Source: Eubacteriales bacterium
GTDB lineage: Bacteria; Bacillota; Clostridia; Lachnospirales; Lachnospiraceae
DNA: 64,000 nt
Assembly (NCBI GenBank): GCA_030537935.1
Contig: JAUNUY010000004.1
Coordinates: forward strand, 64,277-128,276
Reading direction: 5' to 3'
Position 1 is the stretch's first letter. Every line of letters starts with the position of its first letter. This document shows, piece by piece, positions 44,812 to 53,899 of the stretch. The translations under genes and the position numbers were made by a program. The notes beneath the pieces are model-generated. The model had not been told where the DNA came from. It did not search any database and saw only the letters and a program-made list of their open reading frames with translations.

Positions 44812-45805
44812 GAAAAGGTACTCTATCTCCTTGTTTTTATTGTCACTGGCAGCTTACATGATAATCTTCATGCCGAGTGTCGATGCATTTAGCATGGATA
44901 CGTTGCAAGAGGACAAGGATGCTTTCGAAGAGATAATGAAATACAATGAAGAAATACAGAAGACGGCAGAGAGTGATTATGCTTGGAAACCGATTGAAGG
45001 GGCCAAGGTTGAATACGACATGGCATATAAACAGTATTTTCTGCTTCGGCCGTATCTTTTGGAATCCTTTACCAGGGAAGAGTTTGAACAAGCAGCTGCA
45101 GAAAGTCTGAGTTATTGGAGCATTCCAATACGGCTGACCAATGGGGAATGGTTAGAAGGTGCAGTGGCACTGGATATACCGTTGACGGAAAGAGCAGTGG
45201 ATTTTTCTGTCGAAAGGGATTCGGAGGAACGAGAAAGATTCAAATCGCTATGGTCCGGTCGAAGTAAATCTTCTGAAATGATGGGCTCGTCTGAGTTGGG
45301 TTATGAACTGAGGGTGAGTACAAAACAGCTGGAAGATATCCTGGGCGAACCGTTCAATCCGGAGGATCCCAATAAAGTATATATTATGGGACGAAATTTT
45401 GATTTCGGAGCATTTTTGGCCGTTTACTTTGACCGGGACGACCGCTGTATGTTTATATGCCTGGATGATTATGGTTTTAGTGATGAATCGGGCAGAATGA
45501 GAACGGGAGGAGTTTATGACTTTGAAACGGTTCGGGCGGCGTACCTGAATATGGATTTTGGTCCCACAGTGGATGAAAATGGTAATCTGCTTGTTGATGG
45601 CATGGGTCCGTCCGGATATAAAAAGGACATCGGTCCCTTGCCGGAGTCAAAGTTTTTTAACCGTACGTCAGTGGAACAAGCTTATGTTTCCCCGGTGCAA
45701 TATTTGCCAATCGTCGCCTTGCCCATACTCTTACTGGTTTCCGTATTTATTTTATACGGATATAAAAAAAGAAAGATTAGTGAAGATTTGGGTAGTAGTA
45801 TTTAA
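44804..45805 (+). CDS. Uncharacterised type I membrane protein, paralogue 1
   Basis: 333 residues. Signal peptide (about 1-28, ending SVDAF), an outward acidic domain of about 270 residues, one transmembrane helix near the C-terminus (YLPIVALPILLLVSVFIL, about 300-317) and a short basic tail (YKKRK). AGGAGG lies 7 nt before the ATG. It shares most of its sequence with the next gene; the shared stretches include DTLQEDK, PIEGAKVEYDMAYKQY, FICLDDYGFSDESGRMRTGG and GPSGYKKDIGPLPESKFF. I do not recognise a family. AT-rich codon use sets it apart from the flanking genes, suggesting acquisition. Confidence 0.82.
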   Translation: MNKKRYSISLFLLSLAAYMIIFMPSVDAFSMDTLQEDKDAFEEIMKYNEEIQKTAESDYAWKPIEGAKVEYDMAYKQYFLLRPYLLESFTREEFEQAAAESLSYWSIPIRLTNGEWLEGAVALDIPLTERAVDFSVERDSEERERFKSLWSGRSKSSEMMGSSELGYELRVSTKQLEDILGEPFNPEDPNKVYIMGRNFDFGAFLAVYFDRDDRCMFICLDDYGFSDESGRMRTGGVYDFETVRAAYLNMDFGPTVDENGNLLVDGMGPSGYKKDIGPLPESKFFNRTSVEQAYVSPVQYLPIVALPILLLVSVFILYGYKKRKISEDLGSSI

Positions 45806-45868
45806 TGAGCACTTCGTAAAAAGAGAAAATGAATTATAGTGTGAGAGAATATTTTGAGAAAGGAAATT

Positions 45869-46860
45869 ATGTGTGAGAAAGATACATAATACCTACACTA
45901 TTCGCTTTCTTTCTCCTTGTGACAATTGGTTTTATACCGAGGGTTGAGGCTTTCAATATCGACACTTTACAAGAAGATAAGGCAGCATTTGAAGAAGTAA
46001 TGAAGTATGATGAAGAAATTCAAAAGACGACTGAGAATTATTTTCCGTGGCAACCGATTGAAGGAGCCAAGGTTGAATATGACATGGCATATAAGCAATA
46101 CTGTATGCTGAATCCTTATTTATTGGAATCTTTTACCAGGGAGGATTTTGAACAGGCGGCACGGGAAAGTGACAGTTACTGGAGCATACCGATTCGACTG
46201 ACAAATGGGGAATGGCTGGAAGCGGCAGTGGCATTGAATTATCCCATAACGGAAAGAGTTTTGGATTTCTTTCTCGGGAAGACGCCAAAATCGCAAGAAG
46301 ATAGGGCACATTATCGCTCCGTGTTGTCAGAGGAGCGAGCACCATCTGAGCTTATTGGTCCATCAGAGTTGGGCAATAAAGAGCCGATAACTATTGCGAG
46401 GCTGGAAGAAATTCTGGGAGAGCCATATAATCCGGAAGATAGTAATAAGGTATATATACTGGGTAGGAATTTTGATCTTCGTGCTTCTTTGGCGATATAC
46501 TTTGACCGGGAAGACCGTTGCATGTTCATATGCCTGGATGATTATGGTTTTAGTGATGAATCGGGCAGAATGAGAACGGGAGGAGTTTATGACTTTGAAG
46601 CGGTTCGGGCGGCGTACTTGAACATGGATTTCGGTCCTGACGTGGTCAAAAATGAGGATATTCAGTTCATCGGTCCGGGCCCGTCCGGATATAAAAAGGA
46701 CATCGGTCCTTTGCCGGAGTCAAAGTTCTTTAGCCGCACTTCAGCGCTACAGGCCCATGTTTCCCCGGTGCAATATTTGCCAATCGTTGCCTTGCCCATA
46801 CTCCTACTGGTTTCCGTATTTCTTGTTCATGGATATGGGAAAAGAAAAATTAACGAGTAA
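45869..46860 (+). pseudogene. Uncharacterised type I membrane protein, paralogue 2, frameshifted start
   Basis: The open frame from the GTG at 45919 encodes 313 residues like paralogue 1, including the C-terminal helix, but lacks most of a signal peptide. The missing part is present upstream in the same frame (RYIIPTLFAFFLLV), with no start codon. An ATG at 45869, with AAAGGA before it, reads MCEK and would join this frame if the AAA run at 45878-45880 had one more A. So the gene has lost one base in a short A run, is phase-variable, or contains a sequence error. The rest of the gene is intact. Confidence 0.75.
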
Positions 46861-46952
46861 GGGAACTTTTCGTTCCATAGCTGAATCAATGGTGACAGGC
46901 GTTGTTATTGAGATGAATGCTGATATGCGGGGATAAAAATCAATGAACTTAT

Positions 46953-47009
46953 AAACGGACTGCGATCACGCTGACTTGAGTCAGGGCGAGAGCAGTCCGT
47001 TTGCATTTT
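46953..47009. terminator. Bidirectional terminator between paralogue 2 and alaX
   Basis: AAACGGACTGC (46953-46963) pairs with GCAGTCCGTTT (46992-47002), with an inner CTGAC/GTCAG stem; T-rich end on the + strand and A/T-rich flank for the convergent operon. Confidence 0.82.
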
Positions 47010-47089
47010 CGGTTGAGTTGCAGTGGCAAGGGTATTCATCCGGACATACCATATTGTTGAAAATATATCCGGCGGTTAAGGTCATTATT

Positions 47090-48256
47090 TCATTGTACAA
47101 TGTGTTCCTTTAAGGTCTCAATCATGTCATCAAATGGGACGAGGACCTCTCCCTGTATCATCCGGTCGCTACCGCCGCCGCGGATTGTATTGCTTTTACG
47201 CAATATGTCGGCGATGGAGCGGAGACCGGCATCACGGTTGCAACAAGCAAATAATTTCTTTTCATCATACATGCCGGTAACCAGGCAGAGACCGGTGAAG
47301 CGTTCCGCCATACCGTCCGCCAGATAGATGAGGCTTCGCATATCCGCATCCGGAAAGTGCAGGCGGGTGAGCGGACTATCTTGTACGGTCGAAGACAATA
47401 TATTGTCCGCCAGGAGGCGACGAAGACGAATCGCTTCATGTTCGGCATTCGACAGACGTGTCAGTAAATCTTCTACGGCACAATCCAACGTACCTTTCTC
47501 CGCACTCAATGTGCGGGAGATGATGTCCAACATTTGTTCCTTGCAGATGGCATCCTCCACGGCATAACAGCCCAAAACCAAGGTCAAACGAACACCGCCC
47601 TTATAATTCTTTCGGTCGGTAAAATGGATGGCACCCACCTCCCCGGTGGTATGAGTATGTGTGCCGCAGCAGGCACAGGCATCCACACCGGGAATTTGGA
47701 CAATACGTATTTTTCCGTACAATTTCTTTTTACTGCGATAGGGGATTGTTGCCGCTTCCAGTTCATCATACAGATGGACTTCAACCGGCCGATTTTCGGT
47801 TATAATCTCATGACAACGTCGCTCAATGTCTGCCAGTTCCTCCGTCGTGATGGGACCGTTATAGTCGATGGTGACCGTACCGTCGGACATGTGAAAGCCT
47901 ACATTTTGATAACCGAATCGTTCATGTACCACGCCTGAGACGATGTGTTCGCCCGTGTGTTCTTGCATGCGGGCATAGCGAAGAGGCCAGTCCAGACGGC
48001 CAGATACAGATGTGCCGGCCTCGAGCGGTTCATCCGTCTGATGGACGATGATATCATCTCGATAATAAGTGTTCCGTACTGCCACATTAGAAAGATATCC
48101 TTGATCGCCGGGTTGGCCACCGCCCTCCGGATAGAAGGCGGTTTGATCAAGGATAATCTCATAGTGCTTATTTACTTTTTGACAGGACAGAACAGTGGCC
48201 TGAAATTCACGGCAATATACATCATCGTAAAACAGGCATACCGTTTTTTCCGTCAT
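47090..48256 (-). CDS. alaX: AlaX-type alanyl-tRNA editing protein with DHHA1 domain
   Basis: 388 residues. The N-terminal half matches the editing domain of alanyl-tRNA synthetase with zinc motif HTGEH (H100, H104) and a CACCGTH segment (about 194-200); the C-terminal part is a DHHA1 domain (GGGSDRMIQG near 365), so this is the long AlaX form. Such proteins remove serine or glycine wrongly attached to tRNA-Ala. It begins 2 nt after arcC as last gene of the ygeX operon, so editing seems tied to this pathway (see findings). Confidence 0.88.
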   Translation of the reverse strand: MTEKTVCLFYDDVYCREFQATVLSCQKVNKHYEIILDQTAFYPEGGGQPGDQGYLSNVAVRNTYYRDDIIVHQTDEPLEAGTSVSGRLDWPLRYARMQEHTGEHIVSGVVHERFGYQNVGFHMSDGTVTIDYNGPITTEELADIERRCHEIITENRPVEVHLYDELEAATIPYRSKKKLYGKIRIVQIPGVDACACCGTHTHTTGEVGAIHFTDRKNYKGGVRLTLVLGCYAVEDAICKEQMLDIISRTLSAEKGTLDCAVEDLLTRLSNAEHEAIRLRRLLADNILSSTVQDSPLTRLHFPDADMRSLIYLADGMAERFTGLCLVTGMYDEKKLFACCNRDAGLRSIADILRKSNTIRGGGSDRMIQGEVLVPFDDMIETLKEHIVQ

Positions 48257-48258
48257 GG

Positions 48259-49191
48259 CTATTTCCGAATCGCCGTTCCGGTCTTTCCGGCAATACCGTC
48301 TTTTGCTTTTTCAAGCAAGGTAATCAATGCCGTACGGCCTTCTTTGGACTCGGCAAAGAGGGTTGCGGCCTCAACCTTGGGCAGCATGGAGCCCGGTGCG
48401 AAATGGCCTTCGCCCATGTATTGGCGTGCCTGTTCCGTGGTGATTTCACCCAACCATTCTTCGTTTTCCTTACCCCAGTTAATGGCGGCTTTTTCTACGG
48501 CCGTAAGAACGATGAATGCATCCGCATCAATGTTCTGTGCCAGCACGCAGCTTGCAAAGTCCTTGTCGATAACGGCGCCTACACCTTTCAGGCCCTTGCC
48601 TTCACGGATAACGGGGATACCGCCGCCACCGCCGGCGATGACAACCTGTCCGGCATCCAGCAATTCCTTCACCGTTTCGATTTCAACGATTTCTTTCGGT
48701 CTCGGAGAAGCAACCACACGACGGTAACCACGTCCGGCATCTTCCTTAACCTGTTCCCCTTTGGCAATCAAGGCATCGGCTTCTTCTTTTGTCATGAAAG
48801 CGCCGATGGGCTTGGTCGGGTTCTTGAATGCTTCATCTGCCGGGTCAACGACAACCTGTGTCACCAAGGTGGCAACCGGTTTGTCGATACCGCGACTCAA
48901 GAGTTCCTCGCGTAATGCGTTTTGCAAATCGTATCCGATATATGCCTGACTCATGGCCACGCATACGGACAGGGGCATTTCCGGTTGTCCCGGATTATTC
49001 TTAGCATATTCGCTCATGGCGAGGTTGATCATGCCGACCTGCGGGCCGTTACCATGAGAAACAACCACTTCATGGCCTTCTTCCAATAAGTCCGCAATTG
49101 CCTTGGACGTATTCTTTACCGCTTCCATCTGCTCCGTCAGGTTACTGCCGAGCGCGTTACCGCCAAGGGCAATGACTATTCTTTTTTTCAT
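48259..49191 (-). CDS. arcC: Carbamate kinase
   Basis: 310 residues from the ATG at 49191 (GGAGG 7 nt upstream; the preceding TTG codon is less likely). It transfers phosphate from carbamoyl phosphate to ADP, giving ATP, CO2 and ammonia. The N-terminal VIALGGNAL and the SHGNGPQVG segment are family hallmarks, with AGGGGIPV in the middle. Next to ygeW it should harvest carbamoyl phosphate as ATP, the role of YqeA in E. coli. Confidence 0.94.
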   Translation of the reverse strand: MKKRIVIALGGNALGSNLTEQMEAVKNTSKAIADLLEEGHEVVVSHGNGPQVGMINLAMSEYAKNNPGQPEMPLSVCVAMSQAYIGYDLQNALREELLSRGIDKPVATLVTQVVVDPADEAFKNPTKPIGAFMTKEEADALIAKGEQVKEDAGRGYRRVVASPRPKEIVEIETVKELLDAGQVVIAGGGGGIPVIREGKGLKGVGAVIDKDFASCVLAQNIDADAFIVLTAVEKAAINWGKENEEWLGEITTEQARQYMGEGHFAPGSMLPKVEAATLFAESKEGRTALITLLEKAKDGIAGKTGTAIRK

Positions 49192-49230
49192 CAATCTTCC
49201 TCCGTTAAAATAGGGTAGTAGTTATCATAC

Positions 49231-49275
49231 AGATAATATGAGCCCCGTCAAAGACGAGGCGCATATTTATGTCTA
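49231..49275. other. Intercistronic hairpin between ygeW and arcC
   Basis: AGATAATATGAGCCCCGTC and GACGAGGCGCATATTTATGT fold into a long imperfect stem around a 3-nt AAA loop. No T run follows on the minus strand, so it looks like an RNA stability or processing element. Confidence 0.55.
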
Positions 49276-49304
49276 TCGTGTTTCAGATATGAATTCGGTG
49301 ACGA

Positions 49305-50498
49305 TTAGTCGTCTACACGAACCTTTGCCGCTTTTTCAAGCGCTTTCAGCTTCGCAACCGGATCTTTTACCTTAGCCAGGAAGATCATTGCCGCGATGAT
49401 GTACGGTTTGTAGCTTGCTTCTTTGTACAGCGGGTTGATGTAACGTTCGAATACGGACTCATCAACTTCACCGTCTTTACAGCTCAGTCCCGTGATATCA
49501 GCCGGCAAGCAGTGCATGTACAATGCTTTTCCGTCTTTGGTCAGAGACATCATTTCCTCGGTGCAAGCCCAGTCCATGTGCTTCTTGTTTTCTTCCAAGA
49601 GTTCTTGTTCCAGCTTGTCTACGCCGGCCATGTCGCCTTCGCCGTAGAGTTTCGTTCTCTTTTCCATAGCGGAGAAAGATGCCCAGCTCTTCGGGTAAAC
49701 GATGTCCGCATCTTTGAATGCTTCCTTCATGTCGTTGGTCTTCTTGAAAGAACCGCCCGTAGATGCAGCGTTTTTCTTGGCAACTTCTTCAACTTCCGGG
49801 AAGATGTCATAGCCTTCCGGATGTGCCAGTACAACGTCCATACCGAAACGTGTAAACAGGCCTACGATACCCTGGGGTACGGAGAGGGGTTTACCGTAAG
49901 ACGGGGAGTATGCCCACGTCATGGCAACCTTCTTGCCCTTCAGGTTCTCAACGCCGCCGAAGTGGTTGATTACGTGTAACATATCAGCCATGGCCTGCGT
50001 CGGATGGTCGATATCACATTGCAGGTTAACCAACGTCGGTCTCTGCTCCAGGATACCTTCCTCGTTACCTTCTTTAACAGCGTCCATGAATGTGTGCATG
50101 TACGCGTTACCTTTACCGATATACATGTCATCACGGATACCGATTACGTCAGCCATGAAAGAAACCATGTTGGCCGTTTCACGTACCGTCTCGCCGTGTG
50201 CGATCTGAGATTTGCCTTCATCCAAGTCCTGTACTTCCAAACCTAAGAGGTTACAAGCGGAAGCAAAAGAGAATCTCGTTCTCGTGGAGTTGTCACGGAA
50301 CAGGGAGATACCCAGACCGGAATCAAAAATCTTCGTAGAGATGCCTTGCTCTCTCAGATAACGCAGCGCATCGGCTACCTGGAAGGTTGCCGAAATTTCG
50401 TCATCCGTCTTTTCCCATGTAAGGAAAAAGTCATTGTGATACATGTTGGAAAAGTTCAGCTTTTCGAGTTTATCGGTAAATTTGTTTAAGTTAGACAT
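49305..50498 (-). CDS. ygeW: YgeW-type knotted carbamoyltransferase
   Basis: 397 residues, clearly of the ornithine/aspartate carbamoyltransferase superfamily and closest in plan to YgeW. Carbamoyl-phosphate site STRTR (71-75), the DIDHPTQAMADM segment near 165 and MHCLPADITG near 325. The true substrate is not fixed; in the anaerobic purine pathway it is thought to release carbamoyl phosphate from a ureido intermediate. AAAGGAG precedes the ATG. The order ygeX-ygeY-ygeW-arcC mirrors the functional flow. Confidence 0.93.
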   Translation of the reverse strand: MSNLNKFTDKLEKLNFSNMYHNDFFLTWEKTDDEISATFQVADALRYLREQGISTKIFDSGLGISLFRDNSTRTRFSFASACNLLGLEVQDLDEGKSQIAHGETVRETANMVSFMADVIGIRDDMYIGKGNAYMHTFMDAVKEGNEEGILEQRPTLVNLQCDIDHPTQAMADMLHVINHFGGVENLKGKKVAMTWAYSPSYGKPLSVPQGIVGLFTRFGMDVVLAHPEGYDIFPEVEEVAKKNAASTGGSFKKTNDMKEAFKDADIVYPKSWASFSAMEKRTKLYGEGDMAGVDKLEQELLEENKKHMDWACTEEMMSLTKDGKALYMHCLPADITGLSCKDGEVDESVFERYINPLYKEASYKPYIIAAMIFLAKVKDPVAKLKALEKAAKVRVDD

Positions 50499-50533
50499 TC
50501 GTTTAATTCTCCTTTGAATACTAAAAATGTACA

Positions 50534-50552
50534 GGGAGGGGAGTCCCCTCCC
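50534..50552. other. GC-rich palindrome between ygeY and ygeW
   Basis: GGGAGGGGA-G-TCCCCTCCC, a perfect 9+1+9 palindrome; on the minus strand it is followed by TGTACATTTTT, so it may attenuate transcription or stabilise the ygeY mRNA. Confidence 0.55.
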
Positions 50553-50585
50553 CGCAAGTTTGTTACTTTGTTAATTTGGATGCAA

Positions 50586-51920
50586 TTAGTCCTGCGTGTA
50601 GATGGTCGGGAGTGCTGCATAAACTGCCGCACACATAACCAGGTCTTGCTTCCAAGTGATTTCGTTCGGCGCATGTGCCTGATCTTCGGCACCCGGTCCG
50701 AAACCGATAACGGGGATTCCGTTACGTCCCATGATAGAAACGCCGTTTGTGGAGAACGTCCACTTGTCCGTCAACGGACGTGCGGAACGCTTCGGCATTT
50801 CAGCTTCCGGGCCGATACGTTTGTCGCCGTAGAGGCTCTTGTAAGCCTTCTCCAGAGACTTCGTTACCTTGTGATCTTCCGGAATAACCCAAGTCGGGAA
50901 GTAGCACTCGATCGGGTATTGTTCACCCGTCCAGGACGGTCTGTCATATTGATACATGGATACGACTGCACCATGCTTCTTAACAGCCGGGAGATCTTCG
51001 ATTTCCTTGAGGCAGGATTGCCAGGTTTCACCGGCCGTCATACGACGATCCAGAGAGATGGCACAGCTGTCCGCTACCGCACAGCGGGACGGAGACGTAA
51101 AGAAGATTTCGGAGGTCGTTACGGTACCGCGGCCCAGGAAGTTTGCTTCCTTGTATTCCGGGTTGTACTTCTCATCCAACATCTTCACGAGGCCCTTGAT
51201 TTCAACACTGTCATCAGCGGGGTTCTCGTTCAGTTGTTCTACTTCTTTCAGGATTTCAGCCATCTTGTAGATTGCGTTGTCACCACGCTCCGGAGCGGAA
51301 CCGTGGCAGGATACGCCTTTTACGTCGATGCGGATTTCCATACGTCCACGTTGTCCTCTGTAGATACCACCGTCCGTCGGCTCTGTGGAGACAACGAATT
51401 CCGGCTTACAGAGTTTTTCATATCCGGGAATTTGCACGTCCTTCTTGAGGATGTATTCCCAGCACATTCCGTCACAGTCTTCTTCCTGTACGGAACCTAC
51501 AACCATTGCGGTATACTTATCGTTCAGCAGACCGAGGTCTTTCATAATCTTACATGCATATACTGCGGAGATTACACCACCGGTCTGATCGGATACGCCG
51601 CGGCCGCCGATTTCAACGTCCGTTTCATATCCTTCGTGGGGATCGAAGTCCCAGTTATCGATGTTACCGATACCTACCGTATCAATGTGTCCATCAAAGC
51701 AGATAACCTTTTCTCCGGTGCCCATCCAGCCCATCACGTTTCCCAACGGATCGATCCAGGTCTTGTTGAAGCCGAGCATATCCATTTCTTCTTGAATACG
51801 CTTTGCTTTCGGTCCCTCATGACAGCTTTCACTCGGCAACTTAATGGTGTCGCGCAGGAATTTTGTCATTGCCGCTTCATAGTTTTGAGCGGCCTCTTTG
51901 ATAGCATCAAAATTTAACAT
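50586..51920 (-). CDS. ygeY: YgeY-type M20 family hydrolase
   Basis: 444 residues. M20 metallopeptidase/deacylase plan: first metal histidine in [10 protein letters not shown] (about 74-83), bridging acid in [17 protein letters not shown] (about 146) with the general-base glutamate, and a C-terminal metal histidine near [15 protein letters not shown]. It hydrolyses an amide or ureide in the selenium-linked purine pathway; the exact bond is not shown by the sequence. AAGGAGG precedes the ATG. It lies 33 bp after ygeX. Confidence 0.93.
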   Translation of the reverse strand: MLNFDAIKEAAQNYEAAMTKFLRDTIKLPSESCHEGPKAKRIQEEMDMLGFNKTWIDPLGNVMGWMGTGEKVICFDGHIDTVGIGNIDNWDFDPHEGYETDVEIGGRGVSDQTGGVISAVYACKIMKDLGLLNDKYTAMVVGSVQEEDCDGMCWEYILKKDVQIPGYEKLCKPEFVVSTEPTDGGIYRGQRGRMEIRIDVKGVSCHGSAPERGDNAIYKMAEILKEVEQLNENPADDSVEIKGLVKMLDEKYNPEYKEANFLGRGTVTTSEIFFTSPSRCAVADSCAISLDRRMTAGETWQSCLKEIEDLPAVKKHGAVVSMYQYDRPSWTGEQYPIECYFPTWVIPEDHKVTKSLEKAYKSLYGDKRIGPEAEMPKRSARPLTDKWTFSTNGVSIMGRNGIPVIGFGPGAEDQAHAPNEITWKQDLVMCAAVYAALPTIYTQD

Positions 51921-51953
51921 TTTATCGTCCTCCTTTATATAAAAAATTGTTAA

Positions 51954-53168
51954 CTAGTTTAACTCGAAGTGCTTACCTTCCCAAACGATTTCTTTGAAAC
52001 GTTCCGGATCGGTATCGCCTTCGGTAGAGAAGAGCAGCACGACGGAGTCTTTTCCGAGTTCGAGTTCATCGCGAAGCTCTTTCATGTTGTCATCCAACAT
52101 GATGCTTGCCAAAATACCGAACGGAACGGCTCCCGATTCACCGGAGATGACTTGTGCATCACCTTTGAACGGTGCGGCCAACATTCTCATGCCTCGTTCC
52201 GACGTCCAGTCGGGTGCGGAAACGAAAACATCTACATGGTTCTTCAGAATATCCCAGGAAAGGGTATTCGGCTCACCGCAAGCCAGTCCGGCTTGGATGG
52301 TTTGCATGGAACCGCCGACGATTTTACGTTCACCGGTTCCGGCTTTTGCGCCTTCATACAGACAAGCAGCCACGTCCGCTTCGACAACGATGAATTTCGG
52401 AGGGTTGTTCGGATAGAGGTTTGCGAAATAACCAACTGCCGCACCGGCCAGGGAGCCTACACCCGCCTGAACGAATACGTGCGTCGGACGGTCACATCCG
52501 GCTTCCTTCAGCTGTTCACTTGCTTCCAGCGCCATGGTGCCGTATCCCTGCATAATCCATTGCGGAATCTCTTCGTAACCTTCCCATGCCGTATCCTGTA
52601 CGACAACGCCGTGCGGCGTTTTGTCCGCTTGTTCGGCGGCCATACGTACACAGTCATCGTAGTTTCCTTCTTCGATGGTGGCAATGGCATTTTCTTTCTT
52701 AATGTTTTCAAGTCTGGTAATCGTAGAGCCCTTCGGCATAAATACGACTGCCTTTTGACGCAGCTTGTTGGCTGCCCATGCAACGCCGCGGCCGTGGTTA
52801 CCGTCGGTCGCCGTGAAGAATGTCGCTTCGCCGAATTCTTCTTTCAGTTTATCCGATGTGAGCGTGTCGTAGTCAAGTTCCGAAACATCCTTACCCGTCT
52901 CCTTTGCGATGAATTTCGCCATGGCGAAGGATCCGCCCAATACCTTGAATGCATTCAGACCGAAACGGTAGCTTTCGTCCTTGACAAATACATCTTTGAG
53001 GCCCAGGTACTCGGCCATGTTTTTCAACTCGGCGAGCGGGGTCACGGTGTATTGAGGAAAACTGCGGTGAAAAGATTTCGCCTTATTGGTTTCCTCAGAT
53101 GACATACAAGCGAGATACTTGTCGTCAGTTTTCGGCATCTTGTTCGATACCCACAAAATGTTTTTCAT
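51954..53168 (-). CDS. ygeX: 2,3-Diaminopropionate ammonia-lyase
   Basis: 404 residues, fold type II PLP enzyme. The PLP lysine is K75 in LNAFKVLGGS; the glycine-rich phosphate loop is near AGVGSLAGAAVG, and TDGNHGRGVAWAA follows the family. It splits 2,3-diaminopropionate into pyruvate and two ammonia. In gut anaerobes that break down urate, this enzyme turns the nitrogen-rich C3 intermediate into pyruvate. It follows the regulator gene by 30 bp and lacks its own promoter there, so both are likely co-transcribed. Confidence 0.95.
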   Translation of the reverse strand: MKNILWVSNKMPKTDDKYLACMSSEETNKAKSFHRSFPQYTVTPLAELKNMAEYLGLKDVFVKDESYRFGLNAFKVLGGSFAMAKFIAKETGKDVSELDYDTLTSDKLKEEFGEATFFTATDGNHGRGVAWAANKLRQKAVVFMPKGSTITRLENIKKENAIATIEEGNYDDCVRMAAEQADKTPHGVVVQDTAWEGYEEIPQWIMQGYGTMALEASEQLKEAGCDRPTHVFVQAGVGSLAGAAVGYFANLYPNNPPKFIVVEADVAACLYEGAKAGTGERKIVGGSMQTIQAGLACGEPNTLSWDILKNHVDVFVSAPDWTSERGMRMLAAPFKGDAQVISGESGAVPFGILASIMLDDNMKELRDELELGKDSVVLLFSTEGDTDPERFKEIVWEGKHFELN

Positions 53169-53198
53169 CGAAAAACCCTCCTTAAAAAATTTAAATAA

Positions 53199-53831
53199 TT
53201 AGTTTTGTTTCGTCATATCCAAATAGCTGTACAGCGTATACTTGGAAATGCCGAAATAGCGGGCGATTTTGTCACCCGACTTGGTTATAAGAAAAGCACC
53301 GGAATCATTTAGGAATTTGATCGCGGCCACCTTATCTTCTTTGGTCATCAATGCGACGGGTTTCCCGACGTTGCGGACGGATTTCAAAATCAATTCGTCC
53401 AGAAGTTCCGTAACACTTTGCGGAATTCGTTCCGGTTCATCCGGTTCATCTTCTTCCGTTTTTAGAAATTCGCGGATCGCATCGCCCATCATCAGCATGA
53501 CGCTGATATCAAAGTTAATGGAAAACAGGTATTGAATCTCGCCGTCTTCATTCTTTATATATAAAGTGGAAGACTTTAGGATTTTACCGTCTTTCGTTTT
53601 TGTCAGATAGCCGAGGTGATCGCGGGCCGTCTTCGGATACTTTTTCAAGGTCTCCAATACGACATGGGAAGGGCTGTCACCGATGGTGCGGTGTGTGACC
53701 GCGGGATTCTCGATATGAATCGCCGCATTGTCGATATCCTTCGCTTTTAAGTCATAGATGACAACTTCGCAATTTTCACCGAAATGTACGGCCAATGCAT
53801 GCGCAAGCTGCTTCAACAAGTCCAAAGTCAT
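53199..53831 (-). CDS. YheO/DauR-type PAS-HTH transcriptional regulator
   Basis: 210 residues: an N-terminal YheO-like PAS domain (about 5-115) with NFDISVMLMM at its end and a C-terminal helix-turn-helix (about 150-207, KVAAIKFLNDSGAFL and ISKYTLYSYLD). It is the first gene of the ygeX operon and diverges from ssnA-ygfK, so it is the natural candidate regulator for both. E. coli uses a different type of regulator (YgeV) at this locus. The ligand is unknown; a purine breakdown product is plausible. GGAGAGG stands about 10 nt before the ATG. Confidence 0.85.
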   Translation of the reverse strand: MTLDLLKQLAHALAVHFGENCEVVIYDLKAKDIDNAAIHIENPAVTHRTIGDSPSHVVLETLKKYPKTARDHLGYLTKTKDGKILKSSTLYIKNEDGEIQYLFSINFDISVMLMMGDAIREFLKTEEDEPDEPERIPQSVTELLDELILKSVRNVGKPVALMTKEDKVAAIKFLNDSGAFLITKSGDKIARYFGISKYTLYSYLDMTKQN

Positions 53832-53864
53832 GGTCCGGCATCCTCTCCTTTATCTTACAATTGC

Positions 53865-53893
53865 ACTATATCACAAACAATTTGTTAAATCAA
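53865..53893 (-). promoter_or_regulatory. Promoter of the ygeX operon with internal palindrome
   Basis: On the minus strand TTGATT, 17-bp spacer, TATAGT. The spacer contains AACAAATTGTT (53876-53886), a perfect 5+1+5 palindrome, and TACAATTGCA (53856-53865) lies just downstream of the -10. Confidence 0.7.
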
Positions 53894-53899
53894 TACCTT

